Shown: piece after piece, positions 18,369 through 27,631 of the stretch
Layout: the number at the start of each line of letters is the position of its first letter
Numbering within the stretch: position 1 is the first letter of the stretch
Assembly (NCBI RefSeq): GCF_015865035.1
Contig: NZ_JADZGI010000001.1
Span: forward strand, 2,604,001-2,668,000
Origin: Novosphingobium aureum
Lineage (GTDB): Bacteria; Pseudomonadota; Alphaproteobacteria; Sphingomonadales; Sphingomonadaceae
DNA: 64,000 nucleotides
Direction of reading: 5' to 3'
The notes under the pieces: model-generated
Database searches by the model: none
What the model was told of the DNA's origin: nothing
The model's input: the letters and a program-made list of their open reading frames with translations, nothing else
Position numbers and translations under genes: made by a program

Positions 18369-19348
18369 CTGGAGCAGCCAAACCCCTCGTCTCCATCCTC
18401 GTTCCCGCCTTCAACGAGGAAGGCAATGTGGTGCGCTGCTACGAGACCATCGTGAAGGTCTTCGCCGACCTGCCCGAGTACCGCTACGAGATCATCGTCA
18501 CCGACAACCATTCGACCGACCGCACTTTCGCGCTGCTGCGCGAACTGGCCGAGCGCGACCCGGCATTGCAGGTCATCCGCTTCTCGCGCAACTACGGCTA
18601 CCAGCGCAGCCTGCTGTGCGCCTACAAGGCGGCCTCGGGCGCCTGTTCGATCCAGCTCGACTGCGACCTGCAGGACCCGCCCGAGCTGATCCCGGAGATG
18701 CTCAAGCTCTGGCGCGCGGGGCATCAGGTCGTCTACGGCATCCGCCGCAGCCTCAAGGACGGCTGGATGACCGCACTGCTGCGGCGCGGCTACTACCGCT
18801 TCATCTCGTGGATCAGCGACGACGACCTGCCGATCAACGCCGGCGAGTTCCGCCTCGTCGACCGCCGCATCCTCGTCGAGCTCGCCAAGGTCGACGATGC
18901 CTCGCCCTATCTTCGTGGCCTCATCAGCGCGATGGGTTTCTCGCAGATCGGGCTCGAATACGACCGGATGGGCCGCATCGAGGGGGAGAGCAAGTTCCCG
19001 CTCAGGTCGATGATCTCGCTGGCGATCGACGGGGTGCTCAACCACTCGCTGCTGCCGCTGCGCTTCGCCTCGATCTCAGGCATCGTGATCGGCGTGCTGT
19101 GCATGGCCATGACCATGGTCTACCTCGTCGGGCGGCTGGTCTTCGGCCAGGCCTGGCCCGCAGGCTTTGCCACGACGACGATCCTGCTGCTGATGTCGAT
19201 CTCGCTCAACGCGGTGTTCATGGGGATTCTCGGCGAATATGTCGGGCGCCTGTTCCTTCAGGCCAAGAACGGCATTCCGCCGGTCGTCGAGACCCGGCTC
19301 AACCCGCCCGAGGACGTGGTCAGCCTCGTCGTGAAGGAAAGACGATGA
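18365..19348 (+). CDS. Polyprenyl-phosphate glycosyltransferase, family 2 (GtrB/ArnC type)
   Basis: The 327-residue protein has a GT-A domain (SILVPAFNEEGNVVRCYETI; metal and donor site QLDCDLQDPPELIPEML) followed by two membrane helices near 230-255 and 265-290. This is the layout of GtrB, ArnC and DPM1-like enzymes, which transfer a sugar from a nucleotide donor to undecaprenyl phosphate on the cytoplasmic side. The start GTG overlaps the SDR stop, so it ends the CDP-sugar operon and likely uses that sugar. Its 3' end overlaps the end of the convergent gtrA-like gene by 29 bases. Confidence 0.88.
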   Translation: MTGAAKPLVSILVPAFNEEGNVVRCYETIVKVFADLPEYRYEIIVTDNHSTDRTFALLRELAERDPALQVIRFSRNYGYQRSLLCAYKAASGACSIQLDCDLQDPPELIPEMLKLWRAGHQVVYGIRRSLKDGWMTALLRRGYYRFISWISDDDLPINAGEFRLVDRRILVELAKVDDASPYLRGLISAMGFSQIGLEYDRMGRIEGESKFPLRSMISLAIDGVLNHSLLPLRFASISGIVIGVLCMAMTMVYLVGRLVFGQAWPAGFATTTILLLMSISLNAVFMGILGEYVGRLFLQAKNGIPPVVETRLNPPEDVVSLVVKERR

Positions 19349-19751
19349 GCCGGCTGAGCACGAACAGCACCACGGCGTAAGTCCCGACAGCCCCCGCCTG
19401 CACCAGCGCCTGGCCGGCAATGCCCTGCGCCATGCCGACCTCGCGCCCGATCGCGATCACCGCGAGGTTGGCGAGATAGGCGAGTGCGAAGACGAGCGCA
19501 TAGCGCAGCATCTCTGCCCTGCTCGCGCGGTGGCGCGCGCGGAAGGTCAGCCAGCGGTGCGTCAGATAGGAGACCGGCACCGACAGCACGAAACCGCACA
19601 GGTTCGCGGCATAGTCGCCGAGACCGAGCAAGAGGCCGCCGAGGATGAAGCCGTAGCCGATCGCGGTGTTGAGCGCGCCGACCGCGACGAAGCGCAAGGC
19701 CGTGGCCAGTTCAGCCCCCAGCCCTGCTCCACGCTTCGCCGTTCCCTGCAT
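19320..19751 (-). CDS. GtrA-family membrane protein (lipid-linked sugar flippase)
   Basis: This small protein of 143 residues has four membrane helices, starting ALRFVAVGALNTAIGYGFIL and including the family-typical SVPVSYLTHRWLTFRAR loop. GtrA proteins are thought to flip undecaprenyl-phosphate-linked single sugars made by GtrB to the periplasm. Here gtrA is on the opposite strand from the GtrB gene and the two coding ends overlap by 29 bases. It follows the epimerase gene after 7 bases and is probably transcribed with it. Confidence 0.88.
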   Translation of the reverse strand: MQGTAKRGAGLGAELATALRFVAVGALNTAIGYGFILGGLLLGLGDYAANLCGFVLSVPVSYLTHRWLTFRARHRASRAEMLRYALVFALAYLANLAVIAIGREVGMAQGIAGQALVQAGAVGTYAVVLFVLSRLIVFPSRRG

Positions 19752-19758
19752 CGCCGCC

Positions 19759-20781
19759 TCAGCCTTCGAGTGCCATCGCCGGCGCGGCGTAGTGGCCGCG
19801 ATACCAGTGCGCGAAGCGGCGCAGCCCTTCCTCGATCATCACCTTGGGATGATAGCCGCAGAGCGCTTCGAGGCGGCTGACGTCGGCATATGTCGCGGTG
19901 ACGTCTCCCGGCTGCATCGGTCGCATGATCTTCTGCGCCTCACGGCCCAGCGCTGCCTCGAGCGCCGCGATCATGTCCAGCAGGCCGACCGGGCGGCTGT
20001 CGCCAATGTTGAGGACACGGTGCGCTGGCTCGCCCGGTGGATGGTCGAGCGCGCCGAGGATACCCTCGACGATGTCGTCGATATAGGTGAAGTCGCGCGC
20101 CATGCGCCCCTCGCCGTAGACCTCGATCGGCTCGCCCGCGAGAATCTTCCGGGTAAAACCGAAGTAGGCCATGTCGGGCCTCCCCCATGGACCGTAGACG
20201 GTAAAGAAGCGCAGCCCCGTCTGCGCGAAACCGTAAAGATGCGCATAGGAATGGCTCATCAGCTCGCAGGCCCGCTTGGTCGCGGCGTAGAGCGACACCG
20301 GGGCAACGGCGGGGTCCTCCTCGCTGAACCCCCCGCCCGCAAGTGGACGGTCGCCATAGACCGAGCTCGACGAGGCATAGACGAGGTGGCGAAAACCCGG
20401 CACGTGGCGGCAGGCCTCGAGCACTGCGAGGTGTCCGGCGAGGTTGGAATGCTCGTAGGCGAACGGGTTGGACAGGCTGTAGCGCACCCCCGCCTGCGCG
20501 GCGAGATGCACAACCCGGCGCACGCCCGCCTCGCGCACCAGCGCGGCGAGCGCGGGTGCATCGGCGACGTCCATGCGATGGAAGGAGAAGCCGTCGATCC
20601 CGGCAAAAGTCGCCAGCCGCGCTTCCTTGAGCGCGGGATCATAGTAGTCGTTGACGATATCGAGCCCGATCACCTGCTCACCGCGTTCGAGCAGGCGGTG
20701 CGCGGTGGCGTGGCCGATGAACCCGGCCGCTCCGGTCACGAGAACCGGATCGCGCCCCCGAGCCTCCCCTTGCGTCGACAT
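19759..20781 (-). CDS. NAD-dependent sugar epimerase, UDP-glucuronate 4-epimerase-like
   Basis: From ATG 20781 the product has 340 residues. The NAD loop is VLVTGAAGFIGHATAHRLLE and the catalytic residues lie in SSSVYGD and APVSLYAATKRACELM (YxxxK intact). The segments DIVNDYYDPALKEARL and TGLRFFTVYGPWGRPDMAYF are typical of UDP-glucuronate 4-epimerases (GAE/LspL group), which make UDP-galacturonate. It may supply an acidic sugar to the polysaccharide. The frame is open to 20883, but the extra N-terminal 34 residues do not fit the family. The GtrA gene follows after 7 bases. Confidence 0.85.
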   Translation of the reverse strand: MSTQGEARGRDPVLVTGAAGFIGHATAHRLLERGEQVIGLDIVNDYYDPALKEARLATFAGIDGFSFHRMDVADAPALAALVREAGVRRVVHLAAQAGVRYSLSNPFAYEHSNLAGHLAVLEACRHVPGFRHLVYASSSSVYGDRPLAGGGFSEEDPAVAPVSLYAATKRACELMSHSYAHLYGFAQTGLRFFTVYGPWGRPDMAYFGFTRKILAGEPIEVYGEGRMARDFTYIDDIVEGILGALDHPPGEPAHRVLNIGDSRPVGLLDMIAALEAALGREAQKIMRPMQPGDVTATYADVSRLEALCGYHPKVMIEEGLRRFAHWYRGHYAAPAMALEG

Positions 20782-20948
20782 GTCTTGGTTTGACTTGTCC
20801 TGCACCCTTGCTGCCTCCCACGCCGCGGCGGACGCATTGTCCGGCCATCGCGCGAGGCTGCGCGATGGCGCCGGGCACGGCAATCATCCGGGAGTGGCAG
20901 CCCTGCGGAAATTACGGGCCAGGATCGTGACCCGCCCGTACTTCCCCC

Positions 20949-23006
20949 TCAGCCCCCGCGCAGGAGCTGCACGCCCCAGTCGCGCTCGAACAGGTAGAGC
21001 AACAGGCGAGCCGCCTCGCCGCGCGGGCCATCAAGGCCGCCGTCGCGCTCGATCAGGAGGCGCGCATCGTCGTGGGCCATGGGCAGGTATTTCGCGATCT
21101 GGTCGAGGCTGGCGATGCGGAACGGTGTATCGCCCGACTGGCGCGTGCCCAGCAACTCGCCCCCGCCACGAAGCTGCAGGTCCTCTTCGGCGAGGCGGAA
21201 GCCGTCCTGCGTCTCGCGCATCAGGGCGAGGCGCTGGCGCGCGGTCTCGCTGAGCTTGTCGCTGCGCAGGAGCAGGCAGGTCGACTTCTCGCTGCCGCGC
21301 CCGACACGCCCGCGCAGTTGGTGAAGCTGGGCAAGGCCGAAGCGCTCGGCCTGCTCGATCACCATCAGCGTGGCGCTGGGCACGTTGACACCGACCTCGA
21401 TCACCGTCGTCGCCACCAGCAGCCGCGCCTCGCCCGCGACGAAGCGCTCCATGGCCGCGTCCTTGGCCTCCGGGCGCATCTGGCCATGAACCAGCACCAC
21501 CGTCTCGCCGAAACGCTCCCTCAGCGTCGCGTAGCGCGCCTCGGCGGCGGCGAGGTCCTCGTTCTCGTTTTCGTTGACCATCGGGCAGACCCAGTAGGCC
21601 TGCTGCCCGCCCTCGATGTGCCGCGCAAGCGCGCCGACGACGTCGCCCATGCGCTCGAGCGAGACCACCCGAGTATCGATCGCCTGCCGCCCGGGTGGCA
21701 GTTCGTCGAGTTGCGAGACTTCCATCTCGCCGTACTGCGCAAGCGTTAGCGTGCGCGGGATCGGGGTCGCGGTCATCGCCAGCGTATGCGGGGTACGGCG
21801 CCCCTTTCGCGCCAGCATCAGCCTCTGGCCGACCCCGAAGCGGTGCTGCTCGTCGATCACCACCAGCGCGAGATCGCGGTAGGAGACCGAGTCCTGAAAG
21901 ATCGCGTGCGTTCCGACCACGATCTGGATCGAGCCGTCGACGAGCCCCATCAGGATCGCCTCGCGCGCCTTGCCCTTGTCGCGCCCTGTCAGCAGCACGA
22001 TCTCCACGCCCGTGCCCTCGAGCATCTGGCGCAAGGTCTCGTAGTGCTGGCGCGCGAGAATCTCGGTGGGCGCAAGAAGCGCGCCCTGCCGCCCCGCCTC
22101 GACCGCGATCAGCAGCGCCGAGAGCGCCACCACCGTCTTGCCCGACCCGACGTCGCCCTGCAGCAGGCGCAGCATCGGCGCGGACTGGGCAAGATCGCCC
22201 TCGATCTCGCGGATCGAGCGCGCCTGCGCGCCGGTCAGTGCGAAAGGCAGGTGCAGCTTCGCGCGCAGCGAGCCGTCGCCGCTCAGCGGGGTCCCGCGCT
22301 GCGAGCGGTTGCTCGCGCGCACCAGCATCAGCGCCAGCGCATTGGCGAGCAGTTCGTCATAGGCAAGCCGGTCGCGCGCGGGCTCGTTTTTGGCCTTGTG
22401 CACTTCGGGCAGGGCCTCGTGCCAGGCCATCCAGCCGCTTTTCGCGATCTGGCTCGGCTCGATCCATTCGGGCAGTTCGGGCAAGAGCACGAGCGCCTGT
22501 GCGACCAGCCCCGCGAGCCGACCCTGGGTAAGTCCTTCGGAGAGCGGGTAGACCGCCTCGCGCGCCTGCGCCATCGCCTCGGCGGCGCTCTGCGTCACGT
22601 GTTCGGGATGCACGATCTGGAGCATCTGCCCGTATTGCTCGAGCTTGCCCGCGACCCAGCGCATCTCGCCCACCGGCAGCAGCTTGCGCGCGGTGTAGGA
22701 GGCGCGACCGAAGTAGGTGATCGTGCAAATGGTGCCGCGCTCGTCCTCGCAGACCACGCGAAAGGGCCCGCGCCCCGCAGAAGCGCGATGCTCGCGCACC
22801 GTGAGCGCGACGATGATGTTCTCGCCCACCCCGGCAGCGTCGAGGTCGGTGACCGCGCGCCGCTCCACGAAGCGGTCGGGCAGGTGATAGGCAAGGTCCT
22901 TGATCCGCGTCAGGCCGAGCTTCTCGAGCGGACGCATCAGCTTGGGGCCGACACCATCGAGGGAGTCGGTCTCGGCGAACAGGGGATTGAGCGCTTCGGG
23001 CCGCAT
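20949..23006 (-). CDS. recG: ATP-dependent DNA helicase RecG
   Basis: This protein of 685 residues has the RecG layout. An N-terminal wedge/OB domain is followed by helicase motif I LLQGDVGSGKTVVALSALL, motif II VVIDEQHRFGVGQRL, motif III TATPIPRTLTLAQYG and the C-terminal QLRGRVGRGSEKSTCLLL. RecG remodels stalled replication forks and branched recombination intermediates. The length is normal for the family. It is transcribed away from the host-attachment and sdhE genes, with a divergent promoter region of about 110 bases between. Confidence 0.97.
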   Translation of the reverse strand: MRPEALNPLFAETDSLDGVGPKLMRPLEKLGLTRIKDLAYHLPDRFVERRAVTDLDAAGVGENIIVALTVREHRASAGRGPFRVVCEDERGTICTITYFGRASYTARKLLPVGEMRWVAGKLEQYGQMLQIVHPEHVTQSAAEAMAQAREAVYPLSEGLTQGRLAGLVAQALVLLPELPEWIEPSQIAKSGWMAWHEALPEVHKAKNEPARDRLAYDELLANALALMLVRASNRSQRGTPLSGDGSLRAKLHLPFALTGAQARSIREIEGDLAQSAPMLRLLQGDVGSGKTVVALSALLIAVEAGRQGALLAPTEILARQHYETLRQMLEGTGVEIVLLTGRDKGKAREAILMGLVDGSIQIVVGTHAIFQDSVSYRDLALVVIDEQHRFGVGQRLMLARKGRRTPHTLAMTATPIPRTLTLAQYGEMEVSQLDELPPGRQAIDTRVVSLERMGDVVGALARHIEGGQQAYWVCPMVNENENEDLAAAEARYATLRERFGETVVLVHGQMRPEAKDAAMERFVAGEARLLVATTVIEVGVNVPSATLMVIEQAERFGLAQLHQLRGRVGRGSEKSTCLLLRSDKLSETARQRLALMRETQDGFRLAEEDLQLRGGGELLGTRQSGDTPFRIASLDQIAKYLPMAHDDARLLIERDGGLDGPRGEAARLLLYLFERDWGVQLLRGG

Positions 23007-23114
23007 CAGCGCCTCTTAGCGCGTGCCCGGTGCATTTCGCCAGACGCCTTGGAACACCGTTCACAGGCAGGTCGTTGGTTTTGGTGAGATCAACGATAAA
23101 CGGAGAAAAGAGAG

Positions 23115-23537
23115 ATGCTCCTGCCAAAGGGAACCGTGCTGGCCGTCGTCGATGGCGAGAACTTCGAACTCTACCGCAACACCGGCATGGAGTCCGATCC
23201 GAAGCTTTCCGCGCTCGATGTGCCCGATCTCGACGCGACGAACTATTCTGCCGGTGCCAAGGACCACGACAAGGTCTCGCGTTTCACCGCCGGTGGCCCC
23301 AAGGATCGGCCCGACAAGCTGGAGGAATCGGCCCACGTCGCGGCAGTCACCGAATGGCTCAACGGTCAGGTACTCAAGCACCAGTTTGATCGGCTGGTAG
23401 TCATCGCAGACCCGCGTTCGCTGGGCGAGATGCGCCGCCACTACCACAAGGAGCTGGAGAACGCGCTCGTCGGCGAGATCGCCAAGACCCTCACCGGGCG
23501 CAGGCCCGAGCAGCTCGTCAGCGCCGTGCACGGCTGA
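23115..23537 (+). CDS. Host attachment family protein
   Basis: This cytosolic-looking protein has 140 residues and no signal peptide or membrane helix. It begins LPKGTVLAVVDGENFELYRN and ends with RLVVIADPRSLGEMRRHYHK, the pattern of the 'protein required for attachment to host cells' family (PF10116), whose molecular function is not settled. The fold resembles eRF1-like/BaeRF domains. A purine-rich site (GGAGAAAAGAGAG) precedes ATG 23115. It stands alone between recG and sdhE and has its own upstream region. Confidence 0.8.
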   Translation: MLLPKGTVLAVVDGENFELYRNTGMESDPKLSALDVPDLDATNYSAGAKDHDKVSRFTAGGPKDRPDKLEESAHVAAVTEWLNGQVLKHQFDRLVVIADPRSLGEMRRHYHKELENALVGEIAKTLTGRRPEQLVSAVHG

Positions 23538-23644
23538 CGTCTGCCTTTCGGGGGCTATTGGGCCCTCTCGGGGAAACGCCGCGCTCTGACGCCCGGCGCT
23601 CCCCGCGCTTGCTCATGGCCGCGTCGCATTGTAACGGCGCGGAC

Positions 23645-23914
23645 ATGAGCGAACTTCCTCCCCGCCTCGCCCGCCTCAAGTTCCGTGCCTGGCATCGTGG
23701 CACGCGCGAGGCAGACTACATGATCGGCTGCTTCTTCGATCGCTTCCACGCCGAGTGGAGCGAGGAGGAGATCGACCTGTTCGAGAAGGTCCTCGACGAG
23801 GAAGACGTCGACATCATGGCCTGGGCGCTGGGCACCCAGTCGATCCCTCCCGAATACCAGGGTCCGCTGATCGAGCGCATGATGAAGCTCGACTACGTCG
23901 TGATCCCGCGCTGA
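23645..23914 (+). CDS. sdhE: FAD assembly factor SdhE
   Basis: This is an 89-residue helical protein with RAWHRGTREADYMIGCFF, which contains the RGxxE motif needed for flavin transfer, and DEEDVDIMAWALG. SdhE helps attach FAD covalently to succinate dehydrogenase SdhA. The frame opens earlier at 23558 but the family begins at ATG 23645. It lies just before mfd, an arrangement common in alphaproteobacteria. Confidence 0.93.
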   Translation: MSELPPRLARLKFRAWHRGTREADYMIGCFFDRFHAEWSEEEIDLFEKVLDEEDVDIMAWALGTQSIPPEYQGPLIERMMKLDYVVIPR

Positions 23915-24002
23915 GAGGCGCCGAAAGCAAGACCCGCGTCCCGCGAGAAGCCTGCTTGCATCCGGAACGCTCTTTGCAAGCTGCACGAAGAGACCGATCC
24001 AG

Positions 24003-27000
24003 ATGACTGATTTCGCACGCATCCTTTCCGCGACCTCCCCGCTGACGCTGGCCTCGGTCACGCGCGGCAGCCAGCCGCTGGTGATGGCGGACATGGCGCG
24101 GGCGGCGGCCGCTTCGGGCAAGGGTGCGCGCGCGGTCTTCGTCGCCGACAGCGAGGCGAGCATGAGTGCCGTCGCCGAAGCGGCGCGCTTCTTTGCCCCC
24201 GAGATCGAGGTCGTCGAGTTCCCCGCATGGGACTGCCTGCCCTACGACCGCGCCAGCCCCGCGCTCTCGGTGAGCGCCCGGCGTCTTGCCGCGCTCTACC
24301 GGCTTCAGGCGAAGCGCAGCGGTCCGCAGCTGCTGGTCACCACCACCAATGCCGTGCTGCAACGCGTGCTCACCCCGTTCCGCATTCGCGAATCGGTGCG
24401 CCACCTCAAGCCCGGCATGGAGATCGGGCACGAGAGCCTGATCGCGCTGCTGCGCCGACAGGGATACCAGCGCACAGACACCGCGATCGACGCAGGCGAG
24501 TTCGCAGTGCGCGGCTCGATCTTCGACATCGTGCCCTCGGGTCTGGGCGCAGGACTTCGCCTCGACTTCTTCGGCGACGAACTCGAGACGCTGCGCCTCT
24601 TCGACACCAATACCCAGCGCACGACCGGCACGGTCGAGGAACACCTGCTCGTCCCCGCCAGCGAGGCGCTGCTCGACGACAACAGTGTCAAGCGTTTCCG
24701 CAGCCGCTACCGCGAGAAGTTCGGCGCCAACGCCACGTCCGATCCGCTCTACCAGGCGGTCAGCGACGGGCGCCGCCTTGCGGGCATGGAACACTGGCTG
24801 CCGATGTTCGAGGACCGGCTCGTCACGCTGTTCGACCACATCGGCGAGAACGATCTGGTCGTGCTCGATTCGAGCGTGACCGGCGCTGCCGCCGAGCGCT
24901 TCGGCGACATCGCCGACTACTACCGCGCGCGCATGGAGACCTCGGGCCAGAAGGCGGGCTCGTATCGCCCGCTCGGCATCGCCCAGCTCTATCTCGAGGA
25001 GGACGAGTTCAAGGGCCTCGTCGAAGCCCAGCCCGCGCACCGCGCCGATCCCTTCGCACAGCCCGAAGGCGGCAAGGTCGTCGATTTCGGCTTCGGCAAT
25101 GCCCGCGACTTCACGCCCGAGCGCGCCCGCGGCGACAACGTCTACAAGGCTGCGGCCAAGCATTTCCACGAGGTCGGCAAGACCGGCAGCAAGCCGATCC
25201 TCGCGGCCTATTCGACCGGCAGCCGCGCCCGTCTCGCCTCGATCCTCGGCGAAGCGGCGCAGGAGAACAAGTGGGGCACCGAGCCGCAGCTTGCCGAGAC
25301 CTGGCAGGAGGCACTCGGCCTTGCCGTTCAGGGCCGCTCGGCAGCGCTGGTGCTGCCGCTCGAGACCGGCTTCTCGAGCGACGTGCTCGAGGTCGTCACC
25401 GAGCAGGACATTCTCGGCGACCGCCTCGTGCGTCGCAAGAAGAAGAAGAAGGACGTCGACGCCTTCCTTGCCGAACTCTCGGCACTGACGCCGGGCGATC
25501 TCATCGTCCACATGGACCATGGCATCGGCCGCTACGAAGGCCTGCAGTCGATCCCGGTCGGCCAGTCGCCGCATGACTGCGTGATGCTGGCCTACCATGG
25601 CGGCGACAAGCTTTACATCCCGGTCGAGAACCTCGACGTGCTCTCGCGCTACGGCTCGGAAGTAGAGGGAGCAGTGCTCGACAAGCTGGGCGGCGAGGCC
25701 TGGCAGAAGCGCCGTGCGCGCCTCAAGGAGCGCATCAACGAGATTGCCGGCGAGCTGATGAAGACCGCCGCCGCACGCGCGCTGCGCAAGGCCCCGGCGC
25801 TCGTTGCCGAGGAAAACTCGCTCAACCAGTTCGTCGAGCGCTTCCCATGGCAGGAGACCGAGGACCAGGAAGTGGCGATCTCCGACGTGCTCGAGGACCT
25901 GTCGAGCGGACGTCCGATGGACCGCCTCGTGTGCGGCGACGTCGGCTTCGGCAAGACTGAGGTCGCGCTGCGCGCCGCCTTCGTCGCGGCCATGGCCGGG
26001 CAGCAGGTCGCGGTCGTCGCGCCCACGACCCTGCTCGCACGCCAGCACTTCTCGGGCTTTGCCGAGCGCTTCTCGGGCTTTCCCCTCAATGTCGGGCGCC
26101 TCTCGCGCCTCGTGCCGGAAAAGGAAGCGCGCGCCACGCGCGAGGGGCTGGCCGACGGCACGATGGACGTCGTCTGCGGCACGCACGCGATCCTCTCCAA
26201 GATGGTCAGCTTCAAGCGGCTCGGCCTCGTCATCGTCGATGAGGAACAGCGCTTCGGCGTTACGCACAAGGAGAAGCTAAAGCAGCTTCGCGCCGACGTT
26301 CACGTCCTGACCCTGACCGCGACGCCGATCCCGCGCACGCTGCAGATGGCGATGTCGGGCCTGCGCGAACTCTCCACCATCCAGACCCCGCCGGTCGACC
26401 GCCTTGCCGTGCGCACCTACGTGATGGAGTGGGACGACATGGTGATGCGCGAGGCGCTGCTGCGCGAACACCATCGCGGCGGGCAGAGCTTCATCGTCGT
26501 GCCGCGCATCTCGGACATGGCCGAAGTCGAGATCTGGCTCGCAAAGAACGTGCCCGAGGTGAAGGTTATCTCCGCCCACGGCCAGATGTCGGCGGGCGAG
26601 GTGGAGGAGCGCATGAGCGCGTTCTATGAGGGCAAGTACGAGGTGCTGCTCGCCACCACCATCGTCGAGAGCGGGATCGACATCCCGCGCGCCAATACCA
26701 TCATCATCCACCGCGCCGACCGTTTCGGCCTTGCCCAGCTCTACCAGCTGCGCGGCCGTGTCGGACGCTCGAAGCTTCGCGCCTACGCTTACCTCACGAC
26801 ACCGCCCGACCAGCAGCTGTCCGAAGTGGCCGAAAAGCGCCTCAAGGTCCTCTCCGACCTCGACAGCCTGGGCGCAGGCTTCCAGCTAGCCAGCCACGAC
26901 CTCGACATCCGCGGCGCGGGCAATCTGCTGGGCGACGAGCAGTCGGGCCACATCCGCGAAGTCGGCTTCGAGCTCTACCAGTCGATGCTCGAGGACGCGA

Positions 27001-27506
27001 TCATGGCCGCGCGCGCGGGCGGCGTCGGTCTGGAGAAGGACACCTCGGGCCTTTCGCCGCAGATCACTGTCGATGCGCCGATCATGATCCCCGAGGACTA
27101 CGTTCCCGACCTCGCTGTACGCATGGCGCTCTACCGCCGCCTCAACGATGCCGAAGGGCAGGAAGAGGTCGAGGCGCTCTCCGCCGAGATGATCGACCGT
27201 TTCGGCCCCCTCCCCGCACCGACCGCCAACCTGGTCAAGCTCATCCAGATCAAGCGGCAGGCAATCGAGGCGCATATCGCCAAGATCGACGTGGGCGCGC
27301 GCGGGACGCTGGTCAGCTTCCACAATGACAGCTTCCCCAATCCCATGGGCCTCATCGCCTATGCCGATCGCCTGCAGGGCACGATCAAGCTGCGCCCCGA
27401 CAACAAGCTCGTCGTCTCGCGCGCCTGGGCCGACCCCAAAGCCCGCCTCAATGGCCTGCTCCAGCTCACCAAGGGCCTTGCCGGGGTGGCGCGCAAGGCG
27501 GGCTGA
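24003..27506 (+). CDS. mfd: Transcription-repair coupling factor Mfd
   Basis: This full-length protein of 1167 residues has the usual order: a UvrB-homology region at the N-terminus (VVEFPAWDCLPYDRASPAL), the RNA-polymerase-interacting domain (LTPGDLIVHMDHGIGRYEGL), the RecG-like translocase and a C-terminal TRCF domain. Motif I is LVCGDVGFGKTEVALRAAF, motif II is VIVDEEQRFGVTHKEKL and the TRG/motif VI area reads QLRGRVGRSKLRAYAYL. Mfd removes RNA polymerase stalled at lesions and recruits UvrA. It starts about 90 bases after sdhE. Confidence 0.98.
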   Translation: MTDFARILSATSPLTLASVTRGSQPLVMADMARAAAASGKGARAVFVADSEASMSAVAEAARFFAPEIEVVEFPAWDCLPYDRASPALSVSARRLAALYRLQAKRSGPQLLVTTTNAVLQRVLTPFRIRESVRHLKPGMEIGHESLIALLRRQGYQRTDTAIDAGEFAVRGSIFDIVPSGLGAGLRLDFFGDELETLRLFDTNTQRTTGTVEEHLLVPASEALLDDNSVKRFRSRYREKFGANATSDPLYQAVSDGRRLAGMEHWLPMFEDRLVTLFDHIGENDLVVLDSSVTGAAAERFGDIADYYRARMETSGQKAGSYRPLGIAQLYLEEDEFKGLVEAQPAHRADPFAQPEGGKVVDFGFGNARDFTPERARGDNVYKAAAKHFHEVGKTGSKPILAAYSTGSRARLASILGEAAQENKWGTEPQLAETWQEALGLAVQGRSAALVLPLETGFSSDVLEVVTEQDILGDRLVRRKKKKKDVDAFLAELSALTPGDLIVHMDHGIGRYEGLQSIPVGQSPHDCVMLAYHGGDKLYIPVENLDVLSRYGSEVEGAVLDKLGGEAWQKRRARLKERINEIAGELMKTAAARALRKAPALVAEENSLNQFVERFPWQETEDQEVAISDVLEDLSSGRPMDRLVCGDVGFGKTEVALRAAFVAAMAGQQVAVVAPTTLLARQHFSGFAERFSGFPLNVGRLSRLVPEKEARATREGLADGTMDVVCGTHAILSKMVSFKRLGLVIVDEEQRFGVTHKEKLKQLRADVHVLTLTATPIPRTLQMAMSGLRELSTIQTPPVDRLAVRTYVMEWDDMVMREALLREHHRGGQSFIVVPRISDMAEVEIWLAKNVPEVKVISAHGQMSAGEVEERMSAFYEGKYEVLLATTIVESGIDIPRANTIIIHRADRFGLAQLYQLRGRVGRSKLRAYAYLTTPPDQQLSEVAEKRLKVLSDLDSLGAGFQLASHDLDIRGAGNLLGDEQSGHIREVGFELYQSMLEDAIMAARAGGVGLEKDTSGLSPQITVDAPIMIPEDYVPDLAVRMALYRRLNDAEGQEEVEALSAEMIDRFGPLPAPTANLVKLIQIKRQAIEAHIAKIDVGARGTLVSFHNDSFPNPMGLIAYADRLQGTIKLRPDNKLVVSRAWADPKARLNGLLQLTKGLAGVARKAG

Positions 27507-27631
27507 GGCGCAAGCGACTGTTAAGTCTCGGGTTATCCCCTTTCACAACAAAGATATAAAGTATCCTTGCACGGAAACGGAAACGCCCGCACAGTGTCGT
27601 TTCGGGTCTCAATTCCAGTACAGGGTACCAC

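Noticed and set aside
20913..20940. Short inverted repeat TACGGGC/GCCCGTA between recG and the epimerase gene
   Set aside because: Only 7 bp with a 14-base loop and no T-run; too weak to call a terminator.
23814..26267. 817-codon minus-strand frame opposite mfd
   Set aside because: It lies fully antisense to conserved Mfd domains and has no recognisable motif; it is a GC-codon artefact.
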